Assembly (NCBI GenBank): GCA_029783825.1
Contig: JAREIK010003088.1
Coordinates: 1,567,584 to 1,631,583 of the forward strand
Reading direction: 5' to 3'
Length of the DNA stretch: 64,000 nucleotides
DNA from: Sapria himalayana
Lineage: Eukaryota; Streptophyta; Magnoliopsida; Malpighiales; Rafflesiaceae
This document shows, one piece after another, positions 39,656 through 51,001 of this stretch; positions within the stretch are counted from its first letter, which is position 1; the number at the start of each line of letters is the position of its first letter. The notes beneath the pieces are model-generated. The model saw only the letters and a program-made list of their open reading frames with translations, was not told the origin of the DNA and made no database searches. The translations under genes and the position numbers were made by a program.

Positions 39656-41773
39656 ACATATGAAATTCTCAAATAATCAATCATCCTAATAATATTCTTG
39701 TCCAAATATATTTAATTTTAAAATTTTTATCAAATACTATATATTAGTATTTGTGTAATCACACTTTAATAAAATGAAATACACACTAAAATACATATCA
39801 ATTTTTAAAATATGATTTAAAATCTAATTAAATCAATGACAATTCTACGATTTCCAAATATTTAGAATAAACATTTAGTTAAAAAATAATAAAAAATATA
39901 TAAACTTGAACATCCAATTAATAAATTCTCAAAATAAAATTATTAAGAGAAGAGTATGAAGAATAAACTATGATATGCAAGTCAGTCAATTTGCAGTGGT
40001 GATGAAAACCTTCAATAAGCATATAAAATTTTTATGATTGAGGACACACTCAAGGCATGAGCTTTGGTGATCTGACGTGCACTCTTGACGCCCATCATTT
40101 TTTTTTTAAAAAAAAAATGAATCAAAATCTAAATAAATCAATAAAAATTATAAGAATTCAAACAATTAAAAAAAATGCAATTAAAAAATCTCAAACTAAA
40201 AATTATAATAATGAACCATGATTTAGCTAGCAGTGTGCTATGATCAAAGAAGTAGTTGTGATTCGAGCCTCAGCATAGTTAAGATGCCGCTTTTAAAAAC
40301 TATGAAAAGATAGGCAACCAATCTAATGCTAATAGTTATGCAAATACAGGCAAATAGTTGCACACTGAAGAACTTTAAGCATCACAATTGGATCAAAGCA
40401 TGGGATTCATAATGAATCACACAAAAAAACCCATTATTTCTTAAAAATAATAAAATACAAAACAACCCAAAAAATAATTAAAAAATAACTCAGGGTGTGA
40501 AAAGGATGAAATCTAAATCCAATGCACAAGGCTCTCGCTTAGCATATAATTTAAGAAAAGATTAATATTTTAATAATCTTATCCCAAAAAATTAGATAAG
40601 TTTATAGCCTTTAGAAGAAGGCAGTTGCTATCACATCAAGACATGGCCTCTAAGGTATAATATGGATGAAAATTTAAAAAGCAAAGAATAGAATGAATTT
40701 GGAGGTAAGTTAAGGCCCACCACGAAAAATGTGTCTGAATTTCCACTCATTTTCGTGCAAATCTCTTGCAATTAATTCTTGAGCAGGAGGTTGCTGGGAG
40801 AAGTCCTGCAAATCGACAATGGGTGTAAGAGAAGTGTCATCGAGCTCCATTAGCTACCAAAAAAGGACCTTACCAATGGAGGAAACACTTTTTCTGCTGC
40901 TCTACGTGGAACTGAAAATCCTCCATGGGTGCTGGTATCACTGGCTGTCAACGTTTTGCAAAAATAGTTAGTTGGTTGCTTGCTGAGATTGCACAATTCG
41001 GCTGGAAGAAAAGTATCCTTCTGTTCTTGCTGCAAGAACAAGAGCACCATTTTAAGCATGCAGCAAAGTAGAACGCATATCGAAGGTGCAAGAATGGCGG
41101 CAAGAATTGAGATGCGAGGACGAATCAAGAGGCATACAGCGTTCAAGGGCTGCAGGGTCATTTGGGCATAAACTTCATCAGTCTCGATATCTGCCTGAAT
41201 TGCGATATATTAAATAGAGCATTCAGATAAGCACGGGAGATCAACTCGAAGGTGACAAAAAACTCGCAGCTGGAGAAAGGAAAGCAAATCTCACATGCAT
41301 TGTGACATGGTGGAGCTCACAGATTAGTTGTGGAGGCAGGCTCGGGTAGTTCGGAATATGGGCGTCCACTTCCTTGTTGGTAGACACAGCGACCTGAAAA
41401 CGAGATTTAAAAGAACGACGACGACTAGAGAGCAGAAAAAAGAATGGAGGAGGATTTGAGGGAGAAGAAGGAGGGACGTGCCTGCTCACTATGGCCCTGG
41501 GGAAAATAAACAACGCGGCTGCCAATGGCGGGGAGAGAAACAAGAGGACCAGCGCAGGCATGCCAGAGCTCAGAGTTGAGAACCCTCTTCTCTCCTGCAA
41601 GATTACGAATTGAAACAGTTGCATTCGTACGGGTAAACTTTAAGCCCGGGCTTACGCCATTAAATATCATCACCAGGACTAGGCCACGGAGAAGGCATAG
41701 ACAAAGAGAAATCTGCTAGCACGTGCAAACCTTCATGGGCTTGTGGATGAAAACCAGACAAGGATAGCTTCAT
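32042..41773 (-). CDS. ARF6-like: Auxin response factor, ARF6/ARF8 clade (activator), complete, 14 exons
   Basis: Minus-strand exons: 41773-41731, 41594-41482, 41393-41295, 41194-41138, 41029-40874, 40805-40721, 38611-38521, 38444-38280, 38194-38072, 36334-36259, 36159-36012, 34962-33698, 32510-32320 and 32249-32042. They total 2820 nt (939 residues; Arabidopsis ARF6 is 933). The start [20 protein letters not shown] matches the ARF6/8 N terminus. The B3 DNA-binding domain shows [20 protein letters not shown] and [20 protein letters not shown]. The ARF dimerisation region ends at [19 protein letters not shown]. Exon 12 encodes the activating middle region ([16 protein letters not shown] and a Gln/His-rich run at residues about 505-575). 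The last two exons encode the PB1 domain ([34 protein letters not shown]) that binds Aux/IAA repressors. The protein should activate auxin genes in the nucleus, and ARF6/8 act in flower, stamen and hypocotyl growth. A miR167 site is present. Introns 2 and 8 have GC donors. Confidence 0.94.
32371..32391 (-). promoter_or_regulatory. miR167 target site in ARF exon 13
   Basis: On the coding strand this 21-nt stretch encodes RSGWQLV in the PB1 domain and has the uninterrupted core GCTGGCAGCTT. The core is complementary to miR167 across the cleavage position, with mismatches near the ends like those in Arabidopsis ARF6. miR167 repression of ARF6/8 is well established; activity here is inferred. Confidence 0.85.
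32575..33660 (-). repeat. Minisatellite filling ARF intron 13
   Basis: Some 35 variable units of about 25-32 bp share CCATAGCAGAG (plus strand). Subtypes include a 31-bp unit with GGGATAGAAAGAATGTAGCA (32700-32890), GAGAGGAAGCAAGTTGGAGC types (33120-33480) and a 27-bp unit GCCATTGCAGAAACAGATGA (33490-33650). It occupies nearly all of intron 13 (32511-33697). All minus-strand frames are open over long stretches. Confidence 0.9.
35003..35287 (+). mobile_element. tRNA-derived SINE-like repeat, family S1
   Basis: GATTGGCAAAGAGGCAAGCC followed by GTCGCGAGTTCAATCCCC resembles tRNA A and B boxes. The body contains GGACCATATATGAGCCAAGA and GGGGTATTTTTGTAAAA. Parts recur at 35750-35960, 45165-45310 and 54110-54190. 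E8 is inserted at its 3' part. Confidence 0.6.
35288..35741. mobile_element. GC-rich hAT-like MITE, family 1 copy E8
   Basis: The element lies in ARF intron 11. Ends are TTGAGGTGTCAAACGGG and GGTTGACACCTCTA. Flanks GCTCCAAC (35280-35287) and GCTTAGAC (35742-35749) look like a mutated 8-bp duplication. An uninterrupted relative of the target is at 35911-35927. It carries the hairpin module at 35502-35539 in reverse orientation to E1. Confidence 0.82.
36530..37890 (-). repeat. Cluster of dispersed repeat R, inverted orientation
   Basis: Five to six tandem-like copies lie in ARF intron 9, spaced about 140-190 bp. Each has CTTATTCCTAAAAATCA, TCTGATGAGTCTCGA and a GATGAAGACACTTATCATTACATCA phrase. 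E9 is inserted in one of them. A comparable plus-orientation array is at 56100-57000 in a BRCA1 intron. Confidence 0.7.
36985..37288. mobile_element. GC-rich hAT-like MITE, family 1 copy E9
   Basis: A perfect 8-bp duplication ATAATAAT flanks the element (36977-36984 and 37289-37296). Ends are TAGATGTGTCAACCGGG and ATTTGACACCTCTA. The hairpin module is at 37106-37143. It lies in ARF intron 9. Confidence 0.88.
38744..39032. mobile_element. GC-rich hAT-like MITE, family 1 copy E10
   Basis: A perfect 8-bp duplication AAATTTAC flanks the element (38736-38743 and 39033-39040). Ends are TAGATGTGTCAACCGGG and GTTTGACACCTCTA. The hairpin at 38928-38965 has a fully paired 16-bp stem and a 6-nt loop. 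It lies in ARF intron 6. Confidence 0.9.
39040..40700. other. Rest of ARF intron 6, repeats only
   Basis: The interval holds inverted-orientation R repeats (39050-39610, 40490-40650), a short TA microsatellite (39627-39652) and AT-rich DNA. No coding or RNA signal is seen. Confidence 0.6.
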
Positions 41774-42023
41774 GATCAGATTCGATGAACACCTTCTTCA
41801 AAAACGGAGAAACAGATCAAGAACGAAAAGATCAGAGAAGGTGATTCGACATATCCATCATCTTCTTTATTAAAACCCAGGTATTGAATTACACACAGTT
41901 CACCCATCAAGAACTCTTGGAATGTTAAAAATAATATAGTTTTCGAAACAGACATACTTGGTCGATCGTTAACCAGAACCAGTTCTGCGATAGAATACGA
42001 ACGATTTTATCTTCATCCCCACC

Positions 42024-42062
42024 TTATCGCCCGGACCCACAGCCCACAAGCTCGCCAATCAT
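42024..42062 (-). CDS. Upstream ORF in the ARF leader (12 codons)
   Basis: An ATG at 42062 opens a 12-residue frame (MIGELVGCGSGR) that ends in TAA at 42024, about 250 nt before the ARF start codon. The leader has several other upstream ATGs. Upstream ORFs are known to damp translation of some ARFs. It matters only if the leader is unspliced here. Confidence 0.35.
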   Translation of the reverse strand: MIGELVGCGSGR

Positions 42063-42357
42063 TGCCTGAAACAGACCCTACATTCAGAACTCAAACCCGC
42101 AATCATCCACGCCAGCTTCCAGAGAAAAAACCAGATTCCCACCTGATTATTCCAGCCACAGACCCAAAAGATGAAACAGATCAGATCTCAGATGGGCGTA
42201 CAAAAATGATGTCGGAAGCGCAAAATAAAGCAGGTCTGAGAGACGAGTGGGAGGAAGAAGATGTACAGGGCAAAATTGAAGCCGCGTGGGCAGGGAGGAG
42301 CAGCTATGAGAACCCGAAGAGATCTTAAACTAAGAAGCGGAAAGCTACATGTCTCGA

Positions 42358-42368
42358 GCGTATATAAA
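42358..42368 (-). promoter_or_regulatory. Candidate TATA box of the ARF gene
   Basis: TTTATATACG reads on the minus strand about 585 bp upstream of the ATG, in a GC-richer promoter-like stretch. The core TATATA is symmetrical, so it could also serve the plus strand, where no gene starts nearby. Confidence 0.4.
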
Positions 42369-43577
42369 GCGCCGCGACTTCAGGGCTCCGTTCCGGCCAT
42401 CCCTTTCGATAATGGGTAACTGTGGAGTCTGCGGATGATGGCGATAGTTATACTGTTACTGTCGCTAATTTAACCTCTCGTAGTATCTCTCCCTCATAGT
42501 GTGTATTTTGCATATTTCACTGGACATCAACCTCCACTGTTGCCCCCTCGCCGTACCATGAGAGAAAGTGAAAAGCAACCACAGAGGGAAGAGAAAAAAA
42601 TTAGAGCAAGAAAGAGTGTGCTTCTTCTTGTTCGTACTGTTGATTGTTAGTCTGTCAGGTTTTTTTGGAAGAGCAGACGGGCGTGGCTTCATTTTTTATC
42701 CTTATCGCGTTTTTCACATCGAGACGTTTGACTCCCTCAGGCTCGGTAATATTATTCTTCTTTTTTAAAATTGGCATTTACGAATTATTTCATAATTAAT
42801 CTATATTTTTTAGGTTTACTAAATAATGTTTACCATTCCAAAATAAAAAAAAAGGTAACAAAAAATATATATATATTTAACTTTTTATATTTTAAAAAAG
42901 AAAATTTTATGTTTTTGTGCGCCAGATACAAATTATATAAAAAAAAAGACCTTAATTTTTTAAAATTTAAAAACTAAGTATGCCAAATTTCAAAATTTGT
43001 TAAGTTTTAATGCTTTTAAATTCAAACCTAATTTTATTCACCAATAATTAAAAAAAAAATTAAAACCCATTTTTGGAATTATGAATTTTAAATATTAAAC
43101 AAAAATATTTAATTTTTTGTTAAATTTTCATTCTAAAAAAACATGGGTTCAAACTCAAGATCTCTATCAATTATAAAATATATGCCACCATCTTGTCACA
43201 AGCATCAATTAATGTGCGTATGTGTGTACATATATTTATATATTAAGATATATAAACATATATATATATATATACACCTATATGTATATATAATATGTGT
43301 GTGTGTGTGTGTATACACACATATATTTATATATCTACATATATGTGTTTATATACACACACATATTATATATATATATACATATATTTATATAAACATG
43401 TGTGTGTGTGTGTGTGTTTTTATTCATGGGTATATATATATATTTATATATATATATTTGTTTCAGGTTTAAATTGATGCTTGTGACGAAATGGTGGCAT
43501 GTGGTTTTTAATTCATTTTTTCTCCAAAAAGAATGAATATTTAAAAATTATACTTTGAGGAAAGTGGGATTTCTAAA

Positions 43578-44172
43578 GGGAGAATTATGTCTTGCGGTCT
43601 TGGGAACCCAAATAATTAACCTTAAGGCCTCATAAGACCTATATTTGACCTCAAAAGTATGAAAAAAACAAAAATTAATGTTAAGGATATAATATTTTTG
43701 TAATACCTCATTTACCCCTGATGATGTGAAAAGTATGAAACAAACATAAATCTATGGTGCTTTATGTTGTACTACAAGCTTTACCGCCTTTCTGCACAAT
43801 TATGATTCATTAGAACCCGCGCCGCCCGCCCCGCCCCACTCCGCCCCGCCCCACGCCGCCCCGCCCCCCTCCTCGTCTTCTGCTCTTGAACCTTCTTTCG
43901 GCAAAGGCTACAATCCAGTAAACTGTAAGCGTGCGTGAGTGCGTGCGTATGTGTATATATGCACACACACACACACACACAGATATATATATATATACAG
44001 ATGCATATATTTATAAATGTGTTAGGAAAAATAATTAGTGTAGATTGATTATGAGGTTCATTAAGGGCATTTTTGTCCTGGAAATGTTTATATCCTTAAA
44101 GTCAAATATAAGTGTTATGAGGCCTTAAGGTTAATTATTTGGTTTCCCAAGACCCCAAGACATAATTCACCC
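43578..44172. mobile_element. MULE-type MITE with long terminal inverted repeats
   Basis: A perfect 9-bp duplication ATTTCTAAA flanks the element (43569-43577 and 44173-44181). Ends read GGGAGAATTATGTCTTG and CAAGACATAATTCACCC, and the inverted repeats continue for about 75 bp or more (TAATTAACCTTAAGGCCTCA). The 9-bp duplication and long TIRs fit Mutator-like elements. The interior holds a C-rich run (43818-43870) and TG/CA and TA microsatellites. There is no transposase. Confidence 0.85.
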
Positions 44173-44691
44173 ATTTCTAAATTAGAAATATCAATTTAAG
44201 AATTCCAAAAAAGAGTATTAAATATTTTTTAGCTTTCGAGGGTAAAATCAGGTTTCTGAAATTAAATGCACCATAACTAAATAGTTTATGAGATTGGTAA
44301 TGTTTTTTTTTTGTTTTGAAAAATTAAGTTCCTTTTTGTTTATCAAATACACAATAAAATAAATCTCCGTTTAAAAAAAAGTACCCAAAAACCAAAAATA
44401 ACTTTGTTTTGTTTTGGAATCATATAAATTAAATGAAAACTCCAAAATACTCTTACCTATATAAAAAAAAAATATTTATAAAATATAATTTAAAAAAAAA
44501 ATAAAACATACATATAAAGCTCTACAATATGTATGTATACAATACAGATACACACACATGCATATACTATATACTATATACTATATACATTATATTATAT
44601 GTGTATGTATACATATGTACTATATATGCACACACATATATACTATATGTGTAGATATATACAAACATATATATATGTACACACAGACACA

Positions 44692-45132
44692 TAGAAGTGT
44701 CAAAAGGGCTGGGCCCAGCACGCTACAGTGCCGTGTCAGCCCGTCGTGCCATGCCGAGCACATGGGCACGGCAAGCGTAATAACGCACCGAACGTGGTCA
44801 ATGCGAATCGATGCTCGATAGGCGAGACTCACCGAGCCCTGTAAGGGCGAAGACACGTGGCGGCGAGCCGCTGAAACCCTAATTTTATAAAAAGATTAGA
44901 GTTTGTACGAACTGACCCATACTGAACCCGGCAGTTTTCGGGCCACGTATCCTTGCTAGGCAAAACATCCATAGTAAGAGTGTCGGGCTAGGCACGGAAC
45001 AAATATTGTTCTATGACAGTGTCAGGCACGACATGAATGCTATACCGTGTTGTGCTTGGCCTAGCATTGTAACCCGATTGGGCAGCTAAAACCTCGTCGA
45101 ACCAGGCTGGTACGGTTCGTTTGACACCTATA
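44692..45132. mobile_element. GC-rich hAT-like element, family 1 copy E11 (diverged)
   Basis: Ends TAGAAGTGTCAAAAGGG and GTTTGACACCTATA match family 1, but the interior has drifted and includes AAACCCTAATTTTATAAAAA as in subfamily B. Both flanks are CA/TA microsatellite, so a target duplication cannot be judged. Confidence 0.7.
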
Positions 45133-45138
45133 CACGTG

Positions 45139-45169
<31 letters not shown>

Positions 45170-45351
45170 GCAAATGGGAAAGGATGTCCAACCCTAGAGA
45201 ACATAAGTTCAATTCTTAGAGATGTCAGATATATGCCCCAAAATATCATTACCAAACATCCTAATGATGCTGTTAAGATAGATCTTACTTGCTCTAAACA
45301 CGGGGGTCGAATTAATATATGAGTTAATGAATAGTATGAGTTAAATCTCAA

Positions 45352-45850
45352 TAGGGTTGTAACCGAACCAAACGGTTTGTGATTCGTTCGGAACTCGGCT
45401 CGGTAAAAGCTCGTTTGAATTTGTTTGTTAAGTTAAACGAGTCGAGCCCAAACTCTATTTTTAGGTTCATAAGTTAAACGAGTCAAACTCAAGCTTCCTT
45501 AAGTTCAGCTCGTAAAAGTTTACGAACAGACTCATTTGTCAGCTCGCAAACATGTTCACGAACAGGCTTACAAACGAACTCTGAGCTCACAAACGAGCTT
45601 ACAAACGAACACCTTACTGAGCTTGCAAATGAGCTTATAATCGAGCTCATAAATGAACAAGCCCAAGCTATAATCAAACGAGCTTTAAACGAATGAGCCT
45701 GAGCTGAGCTAGATTTTGATGAGCTCGAACCGAACTCGAGTTCGAGCCTGGATTTTAAAAAAACAAATGAACCCGAGCTGAATCCGTGCCCTTCCATAAT
45801 TTTTCGTGCCGAACCCGAGCCTTTGATAATTCGACTTAGTTACACCCCTA
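45352..45850. mobile_element. hAT-like MITE, family 2 copy A
   Basis: Ends are TAGGGTTGTAACCGAACC and CTTAGTTACACCCCTA. Flanks AATCTCAA (45344-45351) and AATTTGAA (45851-45858) match at 6 of 8 positions. The interior is built of short GAGCTC/ACGAGC/AAACGA phrases (45520-45760). There is no coding capacity. Confidence 0.75.
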
Positions 45851-46129
45851 AATTTGAAGGATAAAAATGAGAGGGCAACACTTTTTTTAAAATGGAAAAT
45901 TCTTCCGTATATGAATGTCAGGTAGGCACAGAGGCCAATCCAACTCACCTTTGAATTATCTTGATTTATATTTATTATTTTCTTATATTACCATGCATAT
46001 ATGAAAACAAATATATTATTACAATAATTAATATTTTTATTTGAGACTTAATAGACACAATCTCTCTTACATTCAAGAGATAAGATTGTCAATATATTAA
46101 TATCTCACAAATCATATACTAAAGGAGCA

Positions 46130-46237
46130 ACCTTATAAGGTATACACAATGTACAACCTCCTCCTAAGTAAATATCATTATATATATATGTGTGTGTGTG
46201 TGTGTATCTAAACATACATACATACATACATATATAT

Positions 46238-46287
<50 letters not shown>

Positions 46288-46700
46288 ATACATAAGTAGC
46301 ATTTAATGTCAATGAAAATATTACAAAAGATTTATAATTCCATGACAAAATGTTGAAATTACATTCCTCCTAAATATCGTTGTGTGTGTGTGTGTCTATA
46401 CATGCCTACACACACACACACACACACACACATATTTATATATATTGATACATATGTAGCATTTAATGTCTATGAAAATATTACAAAAGATTTATAATTC
46501 CATTAGAAAATGTTGAAATTACATTCCTCCTAAGTAAATATCGTTATGTGTGTGTGTGTGTGGGTCTATACATGCCTATATATAATTATATATATATATA
46601 TATATATTGATACATATGTAGCATTTAAAGTCAATGTAAATATTACAGAAGATTTATAATTCCATTACAAAATGCTGAAATTACATTACATTTCATCAAG
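46130..46700. repeat. Triplicated segment with embedded microsatellites downstream of BRCA1
   Basis: Three direct copies carry TTGATACATATGTAGCATTT, AAAATATTACAAAAGATTTA and TTACATTCCTCCTAAGTAAA. Each is followed by a TG/TA tract and TCTATACATGCC. The copies start at about 46285, 46445 and 46605. The last one ends about 120 bp past the BRCA1 stop and may be part of its 3' UTR. Confidence 0.8.
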
Positions 46701-46822
46701 AACGCTAAAAGGAGAAACAAAAAAAGCCAATTTGGTGCAAAAACTTGGCAAGCCAAAAAAAAAAAAAAAAGAAACAAAAAAAAGCAAGAGCAAATAGGCA
46801 ACTCGTCAGCACCATGATGATG

Positions 46823-47287
46823 TCAGAAGGATTGCAGATTGTGCGCTGCAACGGAGTCCAAGATCCACGTATCACTCACTGCTTTGGCTCCTAGAGAGCT
46901 CGCCAAAGCTTCTGCCTCTTCCTCGCTCCGTCTCTGCGCCATTTTTGTCTTGCAGGAATCGCCACCATCAGCGGCACCGTGGATCTCCAAGTTGTAAACT
47001 ATCAGCGTTTTGGGGGACGAGGAACCCACGGGAGGGGCAGATTCCATGGCTCTTGAAATGGGTCTTCTCGCGAGGATTGTTCCTCCCCCAGCAACTAGAA
47101 GATCTCGCATGTATCTCATGTAATTGGCCATGAAATCTCCGGTGAAATAAAATTGAAATCCATTGAAGATCTTCGCTTCCTTAAATCAAACAAGATGCCC
47201 ATGTTATTTATACTCATAACATTATATATAGATGTATGTATGTATGCATATATATATATGTGTGTGCGTGTGCGTGTGCGTGTGCGC

Positions 47288-47352
<65 letters not shown>

Positions 47353-47728
47353 AGTACGTAAGTACGTATTATGAACAAATCGTATAATAATATATATAAA
47401 ATAATACTTACATATATACATATATGTATAAGTATATAAGTAGGTAAAAATAATATATCTATATATGTGTACGTATTATGTATAAATATACATATATGTA
47501 TACGTATGTAAGTATGTATTATACATATATGTATAAGTATATAAAATAATATATATATATATATAAGTATTATGTATAAGTACACATAATATATATAAAA
47601 TAATGTATATATATAAGTATGTATATATATAAGTATGTAAGTACGTTTTATATATACATATAAGTATATAAGTATAAGTATGTGAGTACGTGTGTGTTTG
47701 TGTGTGTGTGTGTGTACACACACACACT

Positions 47729-47772
<44 letters not shown>

Positions 47773-50700
47773 GTGAATCATATTATGAACAAATCTAAGT
47801 AAAAATAAAAATATTAAAAATCATAGATATATAAGTAACTTGATTTATGTATATATCTAGATATATGAGGAAATATACATGATATTTTTATATAAAATAT
47901 TAATAGATAATAATATAATAACAATAAAATTAAAATTTAATAAATATTTTAAAATTGTTATTATATAAAAATAAAATATATGATGTTGGTGAATAAAAAA
48001 TATTAATTATGTAATATTATTTATTTATTAAAATCATATTAAAAATATTAATAAAATATATAAATAATATTGATATTTATGATATTTAGGTGTATTGAAT
48101 ATAAAAGTAATATTATATTTAATTATATTTTACTATGAATGATATTAAAAATTAATATTTACATATTATGCATGTAATTAAAAAATATATTTAAATACTT
48201 TTTAAATTTATTGAAAATAAAGGTAATATTACATTTAATTAATTTTCATATATTATAAATATTAATTTGAGAGAATTATAATTTAGCGGATCAAATAAAA
48301 AAAATCAAGAAAAAAAAAGTATCATTTACTTTTATTATTATATTCAAGTAATATTATTGTTAATGTTATGCTATAATTTTAGTGCATATTTTATTTTATT
48401 TTTATTTTATTGCATTAAAATATAATTTCCCATATTGATTTTAATTATATTTCAATACATGCATAATATTAAAATAAATTAAATTTATTTATTAAAGATA
48501 TAATACATTATCAAATAAAATGTATATATAATTATATGTAATTTTAATTTATTCAAATCTATTTCATATAAAAATAAAAATAAAGTTAATTATATCGTAC
48601 AATTTAACTAATATTAAATTAATTTGATTCAATTATAAATTATCATGAGATCAAAAATATCTAAATATATCTAGATATGTTATGTACTATTTTGATATAA
48701 AATTAAATTATATGATATTAGTGAATAATAAATATTAATTTTGTAATATTATGTAATTATTATAATTATATTAAAATATCTGTTTAAAAATAGATAGCTA
48801 TAATATTTAGGTCTATTGTGAATAATAAATTTTATTTTATTATTTCTATGATATTTAAATTTATTGAAAATAAAATTAATATTAAATTTAATTATATTTT
48901 ATTATACGATAAATAATAATACGAGAAGCTTGTATTTTTGTGAATGAAAATAAAAAAAAAATAAGAAAAGAAAAATATCATTTATTTTTATTGTTGTATT
49001 CAAGTAATATTATTATTATGCTGTAACTCTAGAGTAAATTTTCCTAATTTTTTTTATTTTGATGTATTATTACATAATTCTCAAAATTAATTTTAATTAT
49101 ATTTCAAAATATGAATAATATTAAATTAAATTTAGTTTATTTATTTGATATGTAGTAAATTATTAATTCAAATGTGTAATTATTTGTACTTTTAATTTAT
49201 TCAAATATGTTGGATGTAAAAATAAAAATAAATTTAATTATATTATAATATATAACTAATATTAAATTAATTTGATTCAGATATATAATATCATGAGATT
49301 AAAAATATTTAAATATATCCAAATATATCACAGTTCACCTTGCTATATTTGAATATATTATAAATATATTTAGATATTTATTTTCATAAGACCATTTTTT
49401 AATGAGAGATAAATATATCAATAATTATCCATATGTTTGTTCTGTAAAATAAATTTTTGATAATAATTATGTATTTATCGACTAATGAATATTTTTATAC
49501 TATGTGTTATAACGATAACCATGTGCTATATAATAAACCTATCAAATAAAGGCTAGTAGAACTTTATAATAAGCTTTCTCCAAATTAATAAATATTTCTT
49601 ATTTTTTCTATATTTCTTAAATAATAAATATCATATATGACATAAATTCAAATTAATTCTCTAAAATATTTATTTCTATTATTAGTCCGTGTTTAATCAT
49701 TTTTTCCAAAAATTCATAATGTCGCTCATGAGTTTAATATCTCAATATGATTATTTTCATTCAAACATATCTACCTGCCTAGCTTCTCTATTGTAAAAAT
49801 GGTGGGACCCACTCAAACTCAATCATCAGGTGAGACTGCCCGGGCGCTAAGGTTTTATTTCAAAATAATTTTATTTTGAAATTTTACTAATTTATTAAAA
49901 TTTATATAATTTTAATGACAATAGTAGAAACTACCCAATTATGGCAATCCATCCCTACCCATCCTAGTAGAGACTACCCAATTATAAGTGAAAAAAAAAA
50001 AAAAAAAAAAAACCTTTTTTACGGCTCTGATTCTTCCACGTCGCGGACCATCTCGAATCCCATGGATATCAACATCAATTTCATATGGCTCTTCTCTGAC
50101 CATTTTCTTTGCTTCTATGCAAGCCTTCGCCCCTATCATAATGTGCATGAACAAGAAAGATCAAACATAGCAAGGCTTAGCTTGGGTAAAAAAAAAAACT
50201 ATAAATTTCTAAAAATTCATTCATAATCATGCTATTGCATAGCACTTAAATTAGACTTGTCTAAATTAAAAATGCATACAAATTAAATAATGAGTACAAA
50301 CCCAACATTTGGCCTACCTAGTATAATTTTATTAAGTGAGAAATATGTAAAAAAGGGTTGCTAGTATAAATATTTAGAGAGAAAGGAGACAAAACATATA
50401 AAATTAGTGAGAATACTAAAAATCAGAGAAATTGTGTATGATGAGTCCTAAACATAAAACTTACCATGCTTGGACAAAAACACTTATCATATCACAAAAA
50501 CATGACCTCTAATTCAAGCATGTAAAATAAAAATTTCTCAGATGATCAATTATCAAAGTAAAATTCTTGATCAAACACTTTAAACTCTAGAGTTCTAATA
50601 ATATCTAATAAATAAATATTTGTATTATCACACAAATAATAATAACAATTATAAATACCTAAAATACCCTTTGAGAGACATTTATAGAATTATGTAATAA

Positions 50701-50964
50701 TTTTTTCAATTTTTTTAAACAATTTGTTTTTACTCTATTTTTTCTCATTTTTCTTTTTTTCCTTCTCTCTTCCTCTCCCTCTTACTCTCTTCTCTCTCTC
50801 TCTTTTTATCTCTCTCTCTCTACCTCTCTCTTCCTCTCCCTCTTCTCTCTCTATCTCTCTCTTCCTCTCATTCTTGCCTTCTTCTTCTCTCTCTCTCTGT
50901 GTATGTCTCTCTATCTCTTTCTTTCTCTATCTCTCTCTCTATATCTCTCTCTTTCTCTCCCCCT

Positions 50965-51001
<37 letters not shown>

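Larger units (their letters stand above)
42380..46820. other. Intergenic region between ARF promoter and BRCA1 3' end
   Basis: Apart from the separately listed elements, this holds AT-rich DNA and long TA/TG/CA microsatellites (43205-43470, 44530-44690, 46180-46280). It also holds part of SINE-like family S1 (45165-45310). No gene is recognised. Confidence 0.6.

Noticed and set aside
42062..42328. 88-codon plus-strand frame upstream of the ARF gene
   Set aside because: It lies antisense in the ARF 5' leader, has low-complexity polar composition and matches no family.
47214..47723. Long Tyr/His/Thr-rich frames over microsatellites (also 3877-4220, 6065-6371, 27581-28044, 30366-30732, 43143-43477)
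   Set aside because: They are translations of CA/TG/TA repeats within introns or spacers.
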